IMG/VR virus record: IMGVR_UViG_3300030041_000009
Span: 124,001-188,000 of that record
Reading direction: 5' to 3' (one strand)
DNA: 64,000 nt
From: a virus
Translations under genes and position numbers: made by a program
In this document: piece after piece, positions 25,247-33,714 of the stretch
Layout: every line of letters begins with the position of its first letter
Numbering within the stretch: position 1 is the first letter of the stretch
Notes under the pieces: model-generated
Seen by the model: only the letters and a program-made list of their open reading frames with translations
The model's database searches: none
Told to the model about the DNA's origin: nothing

Positions 25247-25555
25247 TTAATAAAATAATGAATTATAATAATTCCAAAATGTAGTACTATCACGTGCTAA
25301 TATTTCCATGCATACTTCCCATGCATAATGTTCATCATCATCATTTCGATCACCATTTTCTTTTGATGTTTCAAATTGATCTGATGCTAATTTGTATAAT
25401 TTATCAAAAAAATTACATTTTTCTAAATCTGTAAATTCAGATAAATTTTTGATTGCTACTTCTTTATTTTTTAATTCAGCTTTTAGCTCTAATTGTTCAA
25501 GTTCTTTTTTCTTGAGTTCAATTTCTTCTTTAATTTTTTCAATTTCTGTTTTCAT
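25247..25555 (-). CDS. Small coiled-coil protein
   Basis: 102 residues. Residues 1-40 form a charged heptad-like helix (EIEKIKEEIELKKKELEQLE). The rest is acidic with DRNDDDEHYAWEVCMEIL. A structural or scaffolding role is possible; no family was recognised. Confidence 0.7.
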   Translation of the reverse strand: MKTEIEKIKEEIELKKKELEQLELKAELKNKEVAIKNLSEFTDLEKCNFFDKLYKLASDQFETSKENGDRNDDDEHYAWEVCMEILARDSTTFWNYYNSLFY

Positions 25556-25567
25556 TTTTTATTATTT

Positions 25568-25897
25568 TTAAAATGGTAATTCTTTAAATCTAGAATGTTT
25601 ATAAACTTCATCATCAGTCCAAATTTTATAATCATATTCTGGTATTAATTCTAATGATTTTATTTTCATATTTCTTTGAAGTTTAATATTAATAGGTTTA
25701 ATATTTGAAAATTGAAAATCAGAAAGATTTAAATTAATCCATCCTCTATCAGTTAACTTATACTCCCTAAAATTTGTTCTATCTTTATTATATAATGTTG
25801 ACCAATTATTAATTTCAAATGTTCTTGTTGAACATTGAATTATCGCATTTTTACATGATTCTTTAAGTCGTATTACTAATGTTTTAATATTCATCAT
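25568..25897 (-). CDS. Uncharacterised 109-residue protein
   Basis: The start is taken at ATG 25897 (MMNIKTLVIRLKE), which overlaps the end of the membrane protein at 25884 by 14 nt; a longer frame to 25951 lies wholly inside that gene. It contains STRTFEINNWSTLYNKDRTNFREYKLTDRGWI. No family was recognised. Confidence 0.65.
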   Translation of the reverse strand: MMNIKTLVIRLKESCKNAIIQCSTRTFEINNWSTLYNKDRTNFREYKLTDRGWINLNLSDFQFSNIKPINIKLQRNMKIKSLELIPEYDYKIWTDDEVYKHSRFKELPF

Positions 25898-26060
25898 ATA
25901 ATGTTTCTCCGTGTATAATTGATTTTGATATTTCGAACCAAAAAAAATCAATAATTAAACCAAATAGGAATCCAAATATCAATCCAACATAAGAAAATAC
26001 TAATAATCCTAATATAGCAAAAATAATAGGATATGCAATTAAAATTAATATTTTTTTCAT
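25884..26060 (-). CDS. Small membrane protein
   Basis: 58 residues from ATG 26060: MKKILILIAYPIIFAILGLL, then VGLIFGFLFGLIIDFFWF, giving two transmembrane helices with a short polar tail. The start is supported by a minus-strand promoter box at 26097-26104. The function is unknown. Confidence 0.7.
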   Translation of the reverse strand: MKKILILIAYPIIFAILGLLVFSYVGLIFGFLFGLIIDFFWFEISKSIIHGETLYDEY

Positions 26061-26096
26061 GATATTTTTATTGAATAGGTTATATAATATTTTCAA

Positions 26097-26104
26097 CAAA
26101 GATA
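26097..26104 (-). promoter_or_regulatory. Minus-strand Bacteroidota promoter box
   Basis: CAAAGATA reads TATCTTTG on the minus strand, about 37 nt upstream of the ATG at 26060. It would drive the minus-strand operon to the left. Confidence 0.65.
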
Positions 26105-26156
26105 ATACATTATTTTGAAATAAAAAAATGATATAATGATTTTTATATATAATAAT

Positions 26157-26486
26157 ATGAAATATTTAAAATATTATGAAAATATAGAAGATAATTTAGA
26201 AGTTGGTGATTATGTATTAATTAAAATTAATATACTTCCTTATACTCAAAAACAAATAGATACAGAGAATTTTATAAATAATACTATTGGTAAAATAATT
26301 GATATTATTACTGACCGTAATGATGTTGTTGTGTTATATGAAAATGTGCCTGAAACTATTAAATCTTATTTTAATATTAATAATGGATTAGATATTCGAA
26401 CTTTTGATATTAATAGAATAGTTGAGCATGGTAAAACAAAAGAGCAATTAGAATTAAAATTACAAGCAAATAAATTTAATTTATGA
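26157..26486 (+). CDS. Tag-1 protein, GDYVL subfamily
   Basis: 109 residues from ATG 26157, chosen because it gives the N-tag MKYLKYYENIED. The core LEVGDYVLIKIN...NNTIGKIIDII...VLYENVPETI is shared with genes at 31699, 45455, 45784, 46550, 47303, 63044 and 63352 and probably forms an SH3-like barrel. It ends KTKEQLELKLQANKFNL. The TGA overlaps the next ATG. Confidence 0.85.
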   Translation: MKYLKYYENIEDNLEVGDYVLIKINILPYTQKQIDTENFINNTIGKIIDIITDRNDVVVLYENVPETIKSYFNINNGLDIRTFDINRIVEHGKTKEQLELKLQANKFNL

Positions 26487-26995
26487 AATACGTAAAAACA
26501 TTTGAAGAAAGAAAATCATCTGATTATAATAATCAATATTTAACAAAAGAAGAAGAATCTTTACTTTCAGTGTTTATCACTGATTATATAAAAAGATTAA
26601 ATATTTTAGATAAAATTGATGATTTAACATTAACAGAACTTGAATCAGATAGGTTTCAACATAGAACAATTTTCAATAATCTTATTGGAATAAATAATTC
26701 ATATACTGATACTAATAGTTTTTATAAAAATATAGACAAATTTATTAAAGAAAAAAACATTAATTCTTCTAGTTTAATTAATCGTAAATCTATATTTAAA
26801 ATAGAAGATAATATTTATAAATATTATAAACCTGAATTTACTAATAAATTAGACAATAAAATAATTGAATTATTATCAAATATTCCGAATTTAGAAATAA
26901 TTAAAAAATATTACAACGAATATTCTTATTATTTTACATCTAAAGTAAAAAATGCATTTTCATATATATTTAATACTGATAAATTTAATATATAA
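26483..26995 (+). CDS. Tag-1 protein
   Basis: 170 residues. N-tag MKYVKTFEERKS, helical core, C-tag NTDKFNI. It is joined to the preceding gene by the conserved ATGA seam. No family was recognised in the core. Confidence 0.8.
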   Translation: MKYVKTFEERKSSDYNNQYLTKEEESLLSVFITDYIKRLNILDKIDDLTLTELESDRFQHRTIFNNLIGINNSYTDTNSFYKNIDKFIKEKNINSSSLINRKSIFKIEDNIYKYYKPEFTNKLDNKIIELLSNIPNLEIIKKYYNEYSYYFTSKVKNAFSYIFNTDKFNI

Positions 26996-27067
26996 TGTAA
27001 ATAAAAAAGAATAAATAAAAATTATATATAGAATAAATAATAAATAAAAAATAAAAAAATAAATTAT

Positions 27068-27541
27068 ATGAAAAAACTTAAAGATTTTGGTTCATTTATA
27101 ACTGAAAAAGTAAAAACTAATAACGAAGAAAATAACTTAAATGAAAATATATGGTCTGAATTATTTTCTAATGCAGCATCATTAGGTGCTCTTGAACAAG
27201 TGTATTATTGGGCTGGAATAGCAATTGATGCATTAGCAGTAGGAGCAATTGGAACAGGTATCGTTAAAGTTACAACAAGTGGAGTTTTAGAATTATTAAA
27301 AAATAATAAATTAGGAGAGCGTGGTAAAGAATTCGCTGAAAAAGTCATAGAATTGGGCAAAAAAGGAGCAGAATTATTTAAAACTAAGCAAAAAGACGAA
27401 TCTTTTCCTGAACAAGTTAATAGTGAATTTAGTAAATATCAAGATGTTATTGGACAATTAAATAATGGTGAATTAGGTGAAGAAGGTGTAAATCTTGCTA
27501 AAAAAGTAACTAATGCTAAAGAAGCCGCTGAAGAAGTTTAA
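27068..27541 (+). CDS. Putative internal head or membrane-active protein
   Basis: 157 residues. MKKLKDFGSFITEKVK resembles T4-type head-targeting N-termini. A hydrophobic Gly/Ala-rich stretch (YYWAGIAIDALAVGAIGTGIV, about 47-67) may insert in a membrane. The rest is helical with EFAEKVIELGKKGAELF. It lacks the KFN tail. A packaged or injected protein is an inference from the N-terminus. A terminator follows. Confidence 0.65.
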   Translation: MKKLKDFGSFITEKVKTNNEENNLNENIWSELFSNAASLGALEQVYYWAGIAIDALAVGAIGTGIVKVTTSGVLELLKNNKLGERGKEFAEKVIELGKKGAELFKTKQKDESFPEQVNSEFSKYQDVIGQLNNGELGEEGVNLAKKVTNAKEAAEEV

Positions 27542-27561
27542 ATATTAAAATGTATTATAAA

Positions 27562-27596
27562 ATAAAAAGTCATTCTTTAAAAAGAATGACTTTTTG
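27562..27596 (+). terminator. Rho-independent terminator
   Basis: AAAAAGTCATTCTT pairs with AAGAATGACTTTTT, 20 nt after the stop of 27541. Confidence 0.9.
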
Positions 27597-27656
27597 CTTT
27601 TATGGCTTTCATTTATATTTTTATCTATATTTTTCGATTATATATCTTATATTTTG

Positions 27657-27689
27657 TTATATCGGCGGTGAATTGCAACTATCTTTCAT
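27657..27689 (-). CDS. Possible 10-residue micropeptide, copy 1
   Basis: Inside direct repeat copy 1 the minus strand reads ATG, then KDSCNSPPI, then TAA. It lies downstream of a minus-strand promoter box (27834). The near-identical copy 2 encodes EDSCNSPPIQ. The repeat could equally be an RNA or protein-binding element. Confidence 0.35.
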   Translation of the reverse strand: MKDSCNSPPI

Positions 27690-27692
27690 ATT
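27661..27692. repeat. 32-bp direct repeat, copy 1
   Basis: ATCGGCGGTGAATTGCAACT followed by ATCTTTCATATT. The core is about half G+C in an otherwise AT-only 350-bp stretch. Copy 2 is at 27759-27790 with one mismatch. Confidence 0.9.
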
Positions 27693-27751
27693 ATTATATT
27701 ATTTATATTTTATCTAATTTATTTATATTTTATCTATTATATTTTTATCTA

Positions 27752-27787
27752 TTATTGTATCGGCGGTGAATTGCAACTATCTTCCAT
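27752..27787 (-). CDS. Possible 11-residue micropeptide, copy 2
   Basis: The minus strand reads ATG, then EDSCNSPPIQ, then TAA, about 40 nt after the expected start of a transcript from the box at 27834. See copy 1. Translation is unproven. Confidence 0.35.
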   Translation of the reverse strand: MEDSCNSPPIQ

Positions 27788-27790
27788 ATT
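27759..27790. repeat. 32-bp direct repeat, copy 2
   Basis: Identical to copy 1 (27661-27692) except for one T to C change. The two start 98 bp apart, separated by A/T-rich TTTATCTAT repeats. Confidence 0.9.
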
Positions 27791-27833
27791 AAATATTTTT
27801 TTAAAGTAAATATATTAAGTTTTAATTACAGTA

Positions 27834-27841
27834 CAAAGATA
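27834..27841 (-). promoter_or_regulatory. Minus-strand promoter box upstream of the GC-rich repeats
   Basis: CAAAGATA reads TATCTTTG on the minus strand. Transcription would run leftward through both repeats to the bidirectional hairpin at 27562-27596, giving an RNA of about 240-260 nt with no long ORF. Confidence 0.6.
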
Positions 27842-27906
27842 TAGTTTTTTAATGATATATGAAAATTAAATGATATTTTTATTGAACATTTAATATTTTT
27901 TAATAT

Positions 27907-28245
27907 TTATTTATTTTTTTTGTATTTATCAGGATATTTTTTTTTATCATTAGCAATATATTCAAATAATTCTTTAATTTTTGAAATGTCTTTTTTTGAC
28001 TTTTTTATTTTAATGTATTCAATTTTTCCTATTTCGTTTGTTTTTGAATTATCATCAATTAACTCCATTGCAATAGATAAACAAAATAAATGAAAATCTC
28101 TCAAATCTTCGTTTATATTTTCAGTAGTAATTTTCCAATTATATTTTATATAATCTGTTTGAATTTTATTTCTATTAATCTTATTAAGTTTAATTTTTCT
28201 AATAATATTAATAGGAGGATTTACTTGATTTATAGTTATTTTCAT
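27907..28245 (-). CDS. Uncharacterised 112-residue protein
   Basis: A basic protein rich in Ile/Lys/Asn, beginning KITINQVNPPINIIRKIKLN. It overlaps the upstream gene by 4 nt. No family was recognised. Confidence 0.65.
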   Translation of the reverse strand: MKITINQVNPPINIIRKIKLNKINRNKIQTDYIKYNWKITTENINEDLRDFHLFCLSIAMELIDDNSKTNEIGKIEYIKIKKSKKDISKIKELFEYIANDKKKYPDKYKKNK

Positions 28246-28676
28246 AATTCAATTGAGTTTAATTCTCCAATTTTTAACATTCTAATTAATGATTTAGAAT
28301 CTTTAAATGAATATGTAGAATATTTTACATTTTTATTTATAAACATTTTATTCGAAGTAAAATAAGATATTCCTGAACAACTAACATGAATTTTAGTACC
28401 ACATTTTTTTTGTATTGAAAAAAATCCTTGTTCTTTAAAATAATTATCTTCTGGATTTGAAAATATACATTTTTTATATAATGTAAAATTCTCATTTTTG
28501 AATTTTTGTTGCCAAGATATATAAATTTCATCTTCTTGATTATTAAAATTTATAATATCTAATAATGATTTCATTTTTGAATCTGCCGTAATAATTAAAT
28601 CAAATCCATGTTCAGATTGATTAATCATTTTAAAGAAATCTTTGTCTTTTTGATTGATAGTTATAAATCTTTTCAT
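28242..28676 (-). CDS. Uncharacterised 144-residue protein
   Basis: The start is taken at ATG 28676 (MKRFITINQKDKDFF), since a near-consensus minus-strand box (TATCTTTA) lies just upstream, within the longer frame. The middle has KKCIFSNPEDNYFKEQGFFSIQKKCG. No family was recognised. Confidence 0.7.
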   Translation of the reverse strand: MKRFITINQKDKDFFKMINQSEHGFDLIITADSKMKSLLDIINFNNQEDEIYISWQQKFKNENFTLYKKCIFSNPEDNYFKEQGFFSIQKKCGTKIHVSCSGISYFTSNKMFINKNVKYSTYSFKDSKSLIRMLKIGELNSIEL

Positions 28677-28747
28677 TGTGATATATTTTAAATTTTGTGT
28701 AAAGATAATATATTTTTTCAAATATACAAAATAAAATGATTTTTTAT

Positions 28748-28933
28748 TTATATCGCTATAATTGGGGTTATTAATATTGCATATGATAATACTGTTAATA
28801 TAAGTATTGATATTATTATTATTCCAAATATTTCATATATTGGTGATTTATTACCATATTTTATGTTTAATGAAACTAAAGTCATCATTATTACTAAATA
28901 TAAAATATTTAATATAAATATAAATGTATCCAT
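28748..28933 (-). CDS. Small two-helix membrane protein
   Basis: 61 residues: MDTFIFILNILYLVIMMTLV, a short loop, then a second helix IFGIIIISILILTVLSYAIL. The function is unknown. Confidence 0.65.
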   Translation of the reverse strand: MDTFIFILNILYLVIMMTLVSLNIKYGNKSPIYEIFGIIIISILILTVLSYAILITPIIAI

Positions 28934-29073
28934 TATTATTAATTGTTTTTAATTCGTATATTATTTATAATTAAAAGTTTATATTTTGTTATAAATATTT
29001 ATTTTAAAAATAAAAATAATATAAGAAAACAAACACTCATAAATCTTATATATGAAAGAAAAAATAACGTTCA

Positions 29074-30258
29074 GTGGTTTCAAAATCTAGTGATTATATT
29101 TGGCAATTTGTTTCAAAGGACTTAAATTATTTAACTCAGCAAAAAAAATTAGAATATAAAGGTATAAATTTGAAATGTTCGTACCTTATTAATATAGTAC
29201 ATGAACTTATTATCAAATATTATTTCAGTAACAATACAGATTCTAAATTTAAATTATCATCAATAATATTAAAAAAACGATATGGAGAATATTATAATTA
29301 TTATATAAATTATTTATGTGAGCAAGGTTTCATGACTATGATATCTAATTATTGTGTAGGTAAAAAAACTAAGACATATAAATTGTGTATTGATTATACT
29401 TATGATGTATTAAGATGGAAAAATTACGATAATATGTTATTGAAAAAAATCAATAATAGGTATGAGACATCTATTACAGAGATGAGTTTTAGCTCTATCC
29501 AAGTAGATATTAGAGCAAGGTTAATAGAATCATTAAACAAGATAGATATTGATTATGAAGGAGCTTTAAAACTACTTGATTGTAGACGAAAAAGTGGTGA
29601 AATGTGTGAGCCTAAATATCAAAAAAATTTAATATCAATTGAAAATATAAATTCCAAAAGTATTTATTTTAATTTTGATGATTATGGTAGATTCCATACA
29701 AATTTTACAATTCTTAAAAAAGAAATTCGTAATCAATATTTAAGTATTAATAATGAGAATCTTTCAGAAATTGATATTAATAATTCTCAGCCATTATTTT
29801 TTGCTGTTCTATTAAAAAAAGAATTGTCATATATAAATGGTGATACTAAAAGATATTTTGAATTAGTAAAAGAAGGATTAATATATGAAGATATTATTAA
29901 AAATTCAAAATTAAAAGAAAGATATGAAGCTAAAGAACTTATTTATAAAGTTCTGTTCGGTAATAATTTAAAAACAAATAAGAAATTAAATAGAATATTT
30001 CAAAATTTGTATCCATCTGTTTATGAGTACATTTTAGAATTTAAAGATAAAAGAAATAATTATAAAGAATTATCACATGAACTTCAGAAAATGGAGAGTG
30101 ATTTTATATTTAATACTGTTATAAAAGAAATTTATGATACCTATCCAGATATAATATTATTTACTGTACATGATTCAATTGTATGTTCTAAATCTAATTA
30201 CGATAAAGTTAAAATCATATTTGATAAACATTTTAAAGAATTGATTAAAAATTTATAA
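29074..30258 (+). CDS. Minimal polymerase-palm protein (family A DNA polymerase or single-subunit RNA polymerase-like)
   Basis: 394 residues; start GTG 29074, since no ATG lies near the frame opening. Three motifs are spaced as in family A and T7-type polymerases: A, EIDINNSQPLFFAVLL (about 231-246); B, KELIYKVLFGNN (about 288-299); C, FTVHDSIVC (about 363-371). The HDS triad is closer to single-subunit RNA polymerases than to the HDE of DNA polymerase I. No exonuclease domain is seen. A primase or accessory polymerase role is inference. A terminator follows. Confidence 0.6.
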   Translation: MVSKSSDYIWQFVSKDLNYLTQQKKLEYKGINLKCSYLINIVHELIIKYYFSNNTDSKFKLSSIILKKRYGEYYNYYINYLCEQGFMTMISNYCVGKKTKTYKLCIDYTYDVLRWKNYDNMLLKKINNRYETSITEMSFSSIQVDIRARLIESLNKIDIDYEGALKLLDCRRKSGEMCEPKYQKNLISIENINSKSIYFNFDDYGRFHTNFTILKKEIRNQYLSINNENLSEIDINNSQPLFFAVLLKKELSYINGDTKRYFELVKEGLIYEDIIKNSKLKERYEAKELIYKVLFGNNLKTNKKLNRIFQNLYPSVYEYILEFKDKRNNYKELSHELQKMESDFIFNTVIKEIYDTYPDIILFTVHDSIVCSKSNYDKVKIIFDKHFKELIKNL

Positions 30259-30262
30259 TTAC

Positions 30263-30290
30263 TATTCAAAAAATGAATAGTTTTTTATTA
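30263..30290 (+). terminator. Rho-independent terminator
   Basis: ACTATTCA pairs with TGAATAGT, followed by T6, directly after the palm-protein stop. Confidence 0.8.
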
Positions 30291-30324
30291 TTCAGTGTTT
30301 CATAAATATTTTAAATATTTCATA

Positions 30325-30702
30325 TTATACGTTAAATTTGCTTGCTGTATTTTTTAATTCCCAATCTTTTATCCAGTCATTAAGTTCAACTTTTTCATTC
30401 AATTCACAATAAATTAAATATACTCTCATTCTATGATTTTTACTACAAAAAATTTCATATAAATCATTAAGATTATCAGCAGTACTAAATTCTATTAATA
30501 TCTTGCTACAATATTCTGAATTATATTTTTCAGCATATTCATCATAAATTAAATTTTTAAGATAAATAAATCCTTGATATTCATTATCACAAAGATAAAC
30601 ATCTGGATTATTGTCATCTTCATCAATATAACTTATAATTGTGCAATAATTATTCCATTTTTCTTTGCTTGCTTCTTCAAATATTTTAGTATATTTTTCC
30701 AT
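30325..30702 (-). CDS. Tag-1 protein
   Basis: 125 residues. The N-tag is MEKYTKIFEEAS, a variant, and the C-tag is KNTASKFNV, also a variant. The core is acidic, with Tyr- and Cys-containing strands. No family was recognised. It begins 2 nt after the stop of 30705. Confidence 0.75.
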   Translation of the reverse strand: MEKYTKIFEEASKEKWNNYCTIISYIDEDDNNPDVYLCDNEYQGFIYLKNLIYDEYAEKYNSEYCSKILIEFSTADNLNDLYEIFCSKNHRMRVYLIYCELNEKVELNDWIKDWELKNTASKFNV

Positions 30703-30704
30703 AT

Positions 30705-31157
30705 TTATATGTTAAATTTTGAAGCATTTTTTCTCATATCAATTGCATCTTTATAAACTTTTTTACCATATTCATCAGCTCCGTAACTTTTATTTTTATT
30801 TATCATTTTTAATAGCCAAGGCTTCATATCACCGTCAGATTTACCTTCAATATCCGTTCTCATTTCTTTTGGTAACCATATATGATATATTTTACTATCA
30901 ATTTGAAATTTTTCTCTCATTTCTAATCCATGAATTGAAAATAATCCATGATAATCAGGAGTAATTCTAATCATATTTTCGATTTCTAATTCTTTTTTAT
31001 ATAATCCTCCTTTAGTTTCTTTAAATGTATCTTTTGCAAGAAAAATATAAAAATCATTGTCTTCACTTTTTGGATTTCTACTCATCAAATCTGCTAATAA
31101 ATCAACTTTTTCTTGTTCTTTTTCTGTTAATGACTCAAATGCTTTAACGTGTTTCAT
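30705..31157 (-). CDS. Tag-1 protein
   Basis: 150 residues. N-tag MKHVKAFESLTE, C-tag KNASKFNI. The core includes YHGLFSIHGLEMREKFQIDSKIYHIWLPKEM. No family was recognised. Confidence 0.8.
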   Translation of the reverse strand: MKHVKAFESLTEKEQEKVDLLADLMSRNPKSEDNDFYIFLAKDTFKETKGGLYKKELEIENMIRITPDYHGLFSIHGLEMREKFQIDSKIYHIWLPKEMRTDIEGKSDGDMKPWLLKMINKNKSYGADEYGKKVYKDAIDMRKNASKFNI

Positions 31158-31171
31158 ATTTTTATTTATTT

Positions 31172-31702
31172 TTATATGTTAAATTTTTTTGCTGTAATAA
31201 ATCGTATAACATTTTCATCATCAATAGTATCAATAATTTCTTTTCTAAATTCTTTTGTTGAAATATCCAAGAAATCTTGACCTTTATCATTAGTTAAATA
31301 TATATTAGAACCTAATTTAATTAATGTTTCAACTGCTAATATTTTATTATTCATAGAAGCTAACATTAACGCTGTTAATCCTTTATAATTTTCATTTATA
31401 TATTCTTCATCTCCAAATTCTATTAATGTTTCAATTATATCAATTTTTCCAATATAAGATGCAATCATTAATAATGTCCAATTTGCATTATCGATATCTG
31501 GAATTATATCTAATGTACGTTTAATATCATAAGATACTCCAAAAATTATACCATTAAGTTTATAAATTCTATCATTTATATTTATCTTGTTTTTATCTAA
31601 TAGCTTCTTCATTTTTAATGAATTATCTTCAATAATAATATCAAGTACATCGTTTCGACGTTTTCCTTCTATTATATTTTCAAAGGTTTTTACGTATTTC
31701 AT
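31172..31702 (-). CDS. Tag-1 ankyrin-repeat protein
   Basis: 176 residues. N-tag MKYVKTFENIIE, C-tag TAKKFNI. Three ankyrin-like repeats occupy about residues 70-160 (NANWTLLMIASYIGKIDIIETLIE, then KGLTALMLASMNNKILAVETLIKLGSNIYLTNDKGQDFLDI). Ankyrin repeats bind proteins; the target is unknown. It overlaps 31699 by the ATGA seam. Other tagged ankyrin genes are at 60460 and 60930. Confidence 0.85.
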   Translation of the reverse strand: MKYVKTFENIIEGKRRNDVLDIIIEDNSLKMKKLLDKNKININDRIYKLNGIIFGVSYDIKRTLDIIPDIDNANWTLLMIASYIGKIDIIETLIEFGDEEYINENYKGLTALMLASMNNKILAVETLIKLGSNIYLTNDKGQDFLDISTKEFRKEIIDTIDDENVIRFITAKKFNI

Positions 31703-32043
31703 AAATTAAATTTATTTGCTTGTAATTTTAATTCTAATTCTTCAATTGTTTTACCATGTTCAACTATTCTATTATATCTAACATTTTTTATTATTTTACC
31801 ATTTTCTTCTATAAACCATATCTTACGTATACGTTCTGGAACATTATTATATTCTATTGTTATATTATTATATAACTTATTAGGACTAAATATTTCTATA
31901 ACTTTACCAATATTATTATTTATAAATTTCATAAATTCTTTTGAACCAACAACTGTAGAATTATAATTAATATTTATTAAAACATAATCTCCTACTTTTA
32001 TATCATCATTACTAATATTTTCAAATTCTTTAATATATTTCAT
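31699..32043 (-). CDS. Tag-1 protein, GDYVL subfamily
   Basis: 114 residues. N-tag MKYIKEFENISN, core IKVGDYVLININ...NNNIGKVIEIF...IEYNNVPERI, end KTIEELELKLQANKFNL. Very close to 26157 in layout. SH3-like fold inferred; function unknown. Confidence 0.85.
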   Translation of the reverse strand: MKYIKEFENISNDDIKVGDYVLININYNSTVVGSKEFMKFINNNIGKVIEIFSPNKLYNNITIEYNNVPERIRKIWFIEENGKIIKNVRYNRIVEHGKTIEELELKLQANKFNL

Positions 32044-32044
32044 T

Positions 32045-32905
32045 TTATAGTTTCATCAGTTTTTTACAGTAAAGATAATATAAAAAAGCGGTAAATACCT
32101 TATCTCTGGTATAATTTTCTATCATAATAGGAATATTTAAATATTCTTTATATTTATCTGACATTTCATCTTCAAATGTGACAATATATTCATCAAAAAT
32201 TGTCAGGCTGTTATTCATAATTATCTCATTATAAAGTTTATATGGATCTTTATCTTTTGATTTTTGTTTAAATTCATCTACATTTTTTGCTCTTTCTACA
32301 TTTAGAAATAAAATTTCACGAATTTCTTTATCACTTATATTAAATTGCACATTTTTTAAATGATTTACAATAATATCTGATACTATATTAGCTTTTTTAC
32401 CGTACATATTTTTAACAATTCTTGTAAAGTTTTCAGCAAAATCTCTTTTGAATTGATTTGTAACCTCATCAAATTCAACTTCAGATTTTTTTAATTTTCG
32501 TTCAGATGAATATTCAGGTAACCAACCTCCTGATACTATAACATATGATTTACATCCTCTTTTAATTTTACTTAAAATATCAGATATTGTTGTTTTTACT
32601 CTATCTACTTTTCCCCAATCTTCATTTCCAAAATCATCTTTTTCAATTAACTTAAATGTTTCTATATAATATTCTGATTCATAAGAGAATGAAACAAATA
32701 TATTATTTTTACAAATTGAAACTATTAGATTATTAGTAGGTTCTGTTAAATATTTTATAATATCTTTTTTTACTTTTAATAATTTCCATTCTGCATCACT
32801 TGATATTTCATAATTTTTCTGCATACTTTTCATAACAGAATATGGCACTCCTATATTAATAAGGGATGTTTTTTCAAAAATTTTATATGTTTTTATATGT
32901 ATCAT
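32045..32905 (-). CDS. Tag-1-like protein (N-tag only), 286 residues
   Basis: Begins MIHIKTYKIFEKTSL but ends CKKLMKL rather than KFN[IL]. The middle has CKSYVIVSGGWLPEYSSERKLKKSEVEFDEV and a helical C-terminal half. No family was recognised. It is joined to the upstream tagged gene (32902) by a 4-nt overlap. Confidence 0.75.
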   Translation of the reverse strand: MIHIKTYKIFEKTSLINIGVPYSVMKSMQKNYEISSDAEWKLLKVKKDIIKYLTEPTNNLIVSICKNNIFVSFSYESEYYIETFKLIEKDDFGNEDWGKVDRVKTTISDILSKIKRGCKSYVIVSGGWLPEYSSERKLKKSEVEFDEVTNQFKRDFAENFTRIVKNMYGKKANIVSDIIVNHLKNVQFNISDKEIREILFLNVERAKNVDEFKQKSKDKDPYKLYNEIIMNNSLTIFDEYIVTFEDEMSDKYKEYLNIPIMIENYTRDKVFTAFLYYLYCKKLMKL

Positions 32906-33171
32906 ATGTTAAATTTATTTGCTGATTGTTCTAATTCATATTGTATTTTTTCTTCTGGCGTTGCTAATCTAAATCTATTATCATTCCAATCATAATTAAT
33001 ATTATAAAAATTGTATTGTGTAACACCACTCCTATATGTTATAATATTTTCAATTTTGTAAAATTTGCCATATTCTAATAACTCTTCAGTATCTGAATGA
33101 TCTATACATTTAACCACATCTCCTATTTTTATTTGTTCATTATTTTCAAATAATTTGAAATTAGTTATCAT
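32902..33171 (-). CDS. Tag-1 protein, GDVVK subfamily
   Basis: 89 residues. N-tag MITNFKLFENNE, core IKIGDVVKCIDH...GKFYKIENIITY, C-tag EQSANKFNI. A short beta-rich SH3-like core is inferred. It heads the minus-strand tagged run 33171-30325. Confidence 0.8.
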   Translation of the reverse strand: MITNFKLFENNEQIKIGDVVKCIDHSDTEELLEYGKFYKIENIITYRSGVTQYNFYNINYDWNDNRFRLATPEEKIQYELEQSANKFNI

Positions 33172-33284
33172 AAAATATCATTTTTTTATAATTATATATA
33201 TAAAAAAAGAAAATAAAAATATTTATAAAAAAATCAGTTTTTTTATTTAATATATAATAGAAATTAAAAAATAAATTAAAAAAT

Positions 33285-33638
33285 ATGAAACAAACAAAAA
33301 TTATAGACGGAGCATTTTATAGCTATCAACCAACTGGTAATACAGCTCCTTACGGTGAAGGATATTCATTTCACGTAGACGATTCAGCAATTTTATCTTA
33401 TCCAGGATTTACAATTACTGGAATTAGAACAATTACAGATAATTTTATTACAGGTACTACAATTCCTGTTGATAACGATGTTTATGTTGATTATACTTAT
33501 TTATCTGGCGTTACTGTTGTATCAGGAACAATTAGTATTTATGCATATCCAACTACAACTACAACTACAACTAATGCTCCTACAACTACAACAACTACAA
33601 CTCATGCTCCTACAACTACAACAACTACAACAGCATAA
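33285..33638 (+). CDS. Structural protein with Thr-rich tail
   Basis: 117 residues. A beta-rich domain (about 1-90) is followed by TTTTTTTNAP and TTTTTTTHAP repeats encoded by ACA/ACT codons. Similar poly-Thr linkers occur in the large protein at 35242. They are typical of surface or tail proteins of Bacteroidota phages. The exact virion location is unknown. Confidence 0.7.
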   Translation: MKQTKIIDGAFYSYQPTGNTAPYGEGYSFHVDDSAILSYPGFTITGIRTITDNFITGTTIPVDNDVYVDYTYLSGVTVVSGTISIYAYPTTTTTTTNAPTTTTTTTHAPTTTTTTTA

Positions 33639-33657
33639 TTATTTAATAATTAAGCAA

Positions 33658-33696
33658 AAAAAAATAAGTTACTATTTATAGTAACTTATTTTTTTA
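33658..33696. terminator. Bidirectional terminator
   Basis: AATAAGTTACTAT pairs with ATAGTAACTTATT, flanked by A and T runs, between the convergent genes 33638 and 33715. Confidence 0.9.
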
Positions 33697-33714
33697 ATTT
33701 ATATGTGAGTTTAA

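Noticed and set aside
27657-27790. The two GC-rich repeats as a small CRISPR array
   Set aside because: Only two copies, 98 bp apart, with a non-spacer-like repetitive A/T interval and no resemblance to the true array's repeat.
28943-29125. Short hydrophobic plus-strand ORF before the palm-polymerase gene
   Set aside because: Low complexity, no homology signal, and overlap with the start of a motif-supported gene in another frame.
33469-33681. Overlapping ORF rich in LQLQLQ in the Thr-repeat region
   Set aside because: It is the frame-shifted reading of the ACA/ACT repeat that encodes the Thr tail of 33285.
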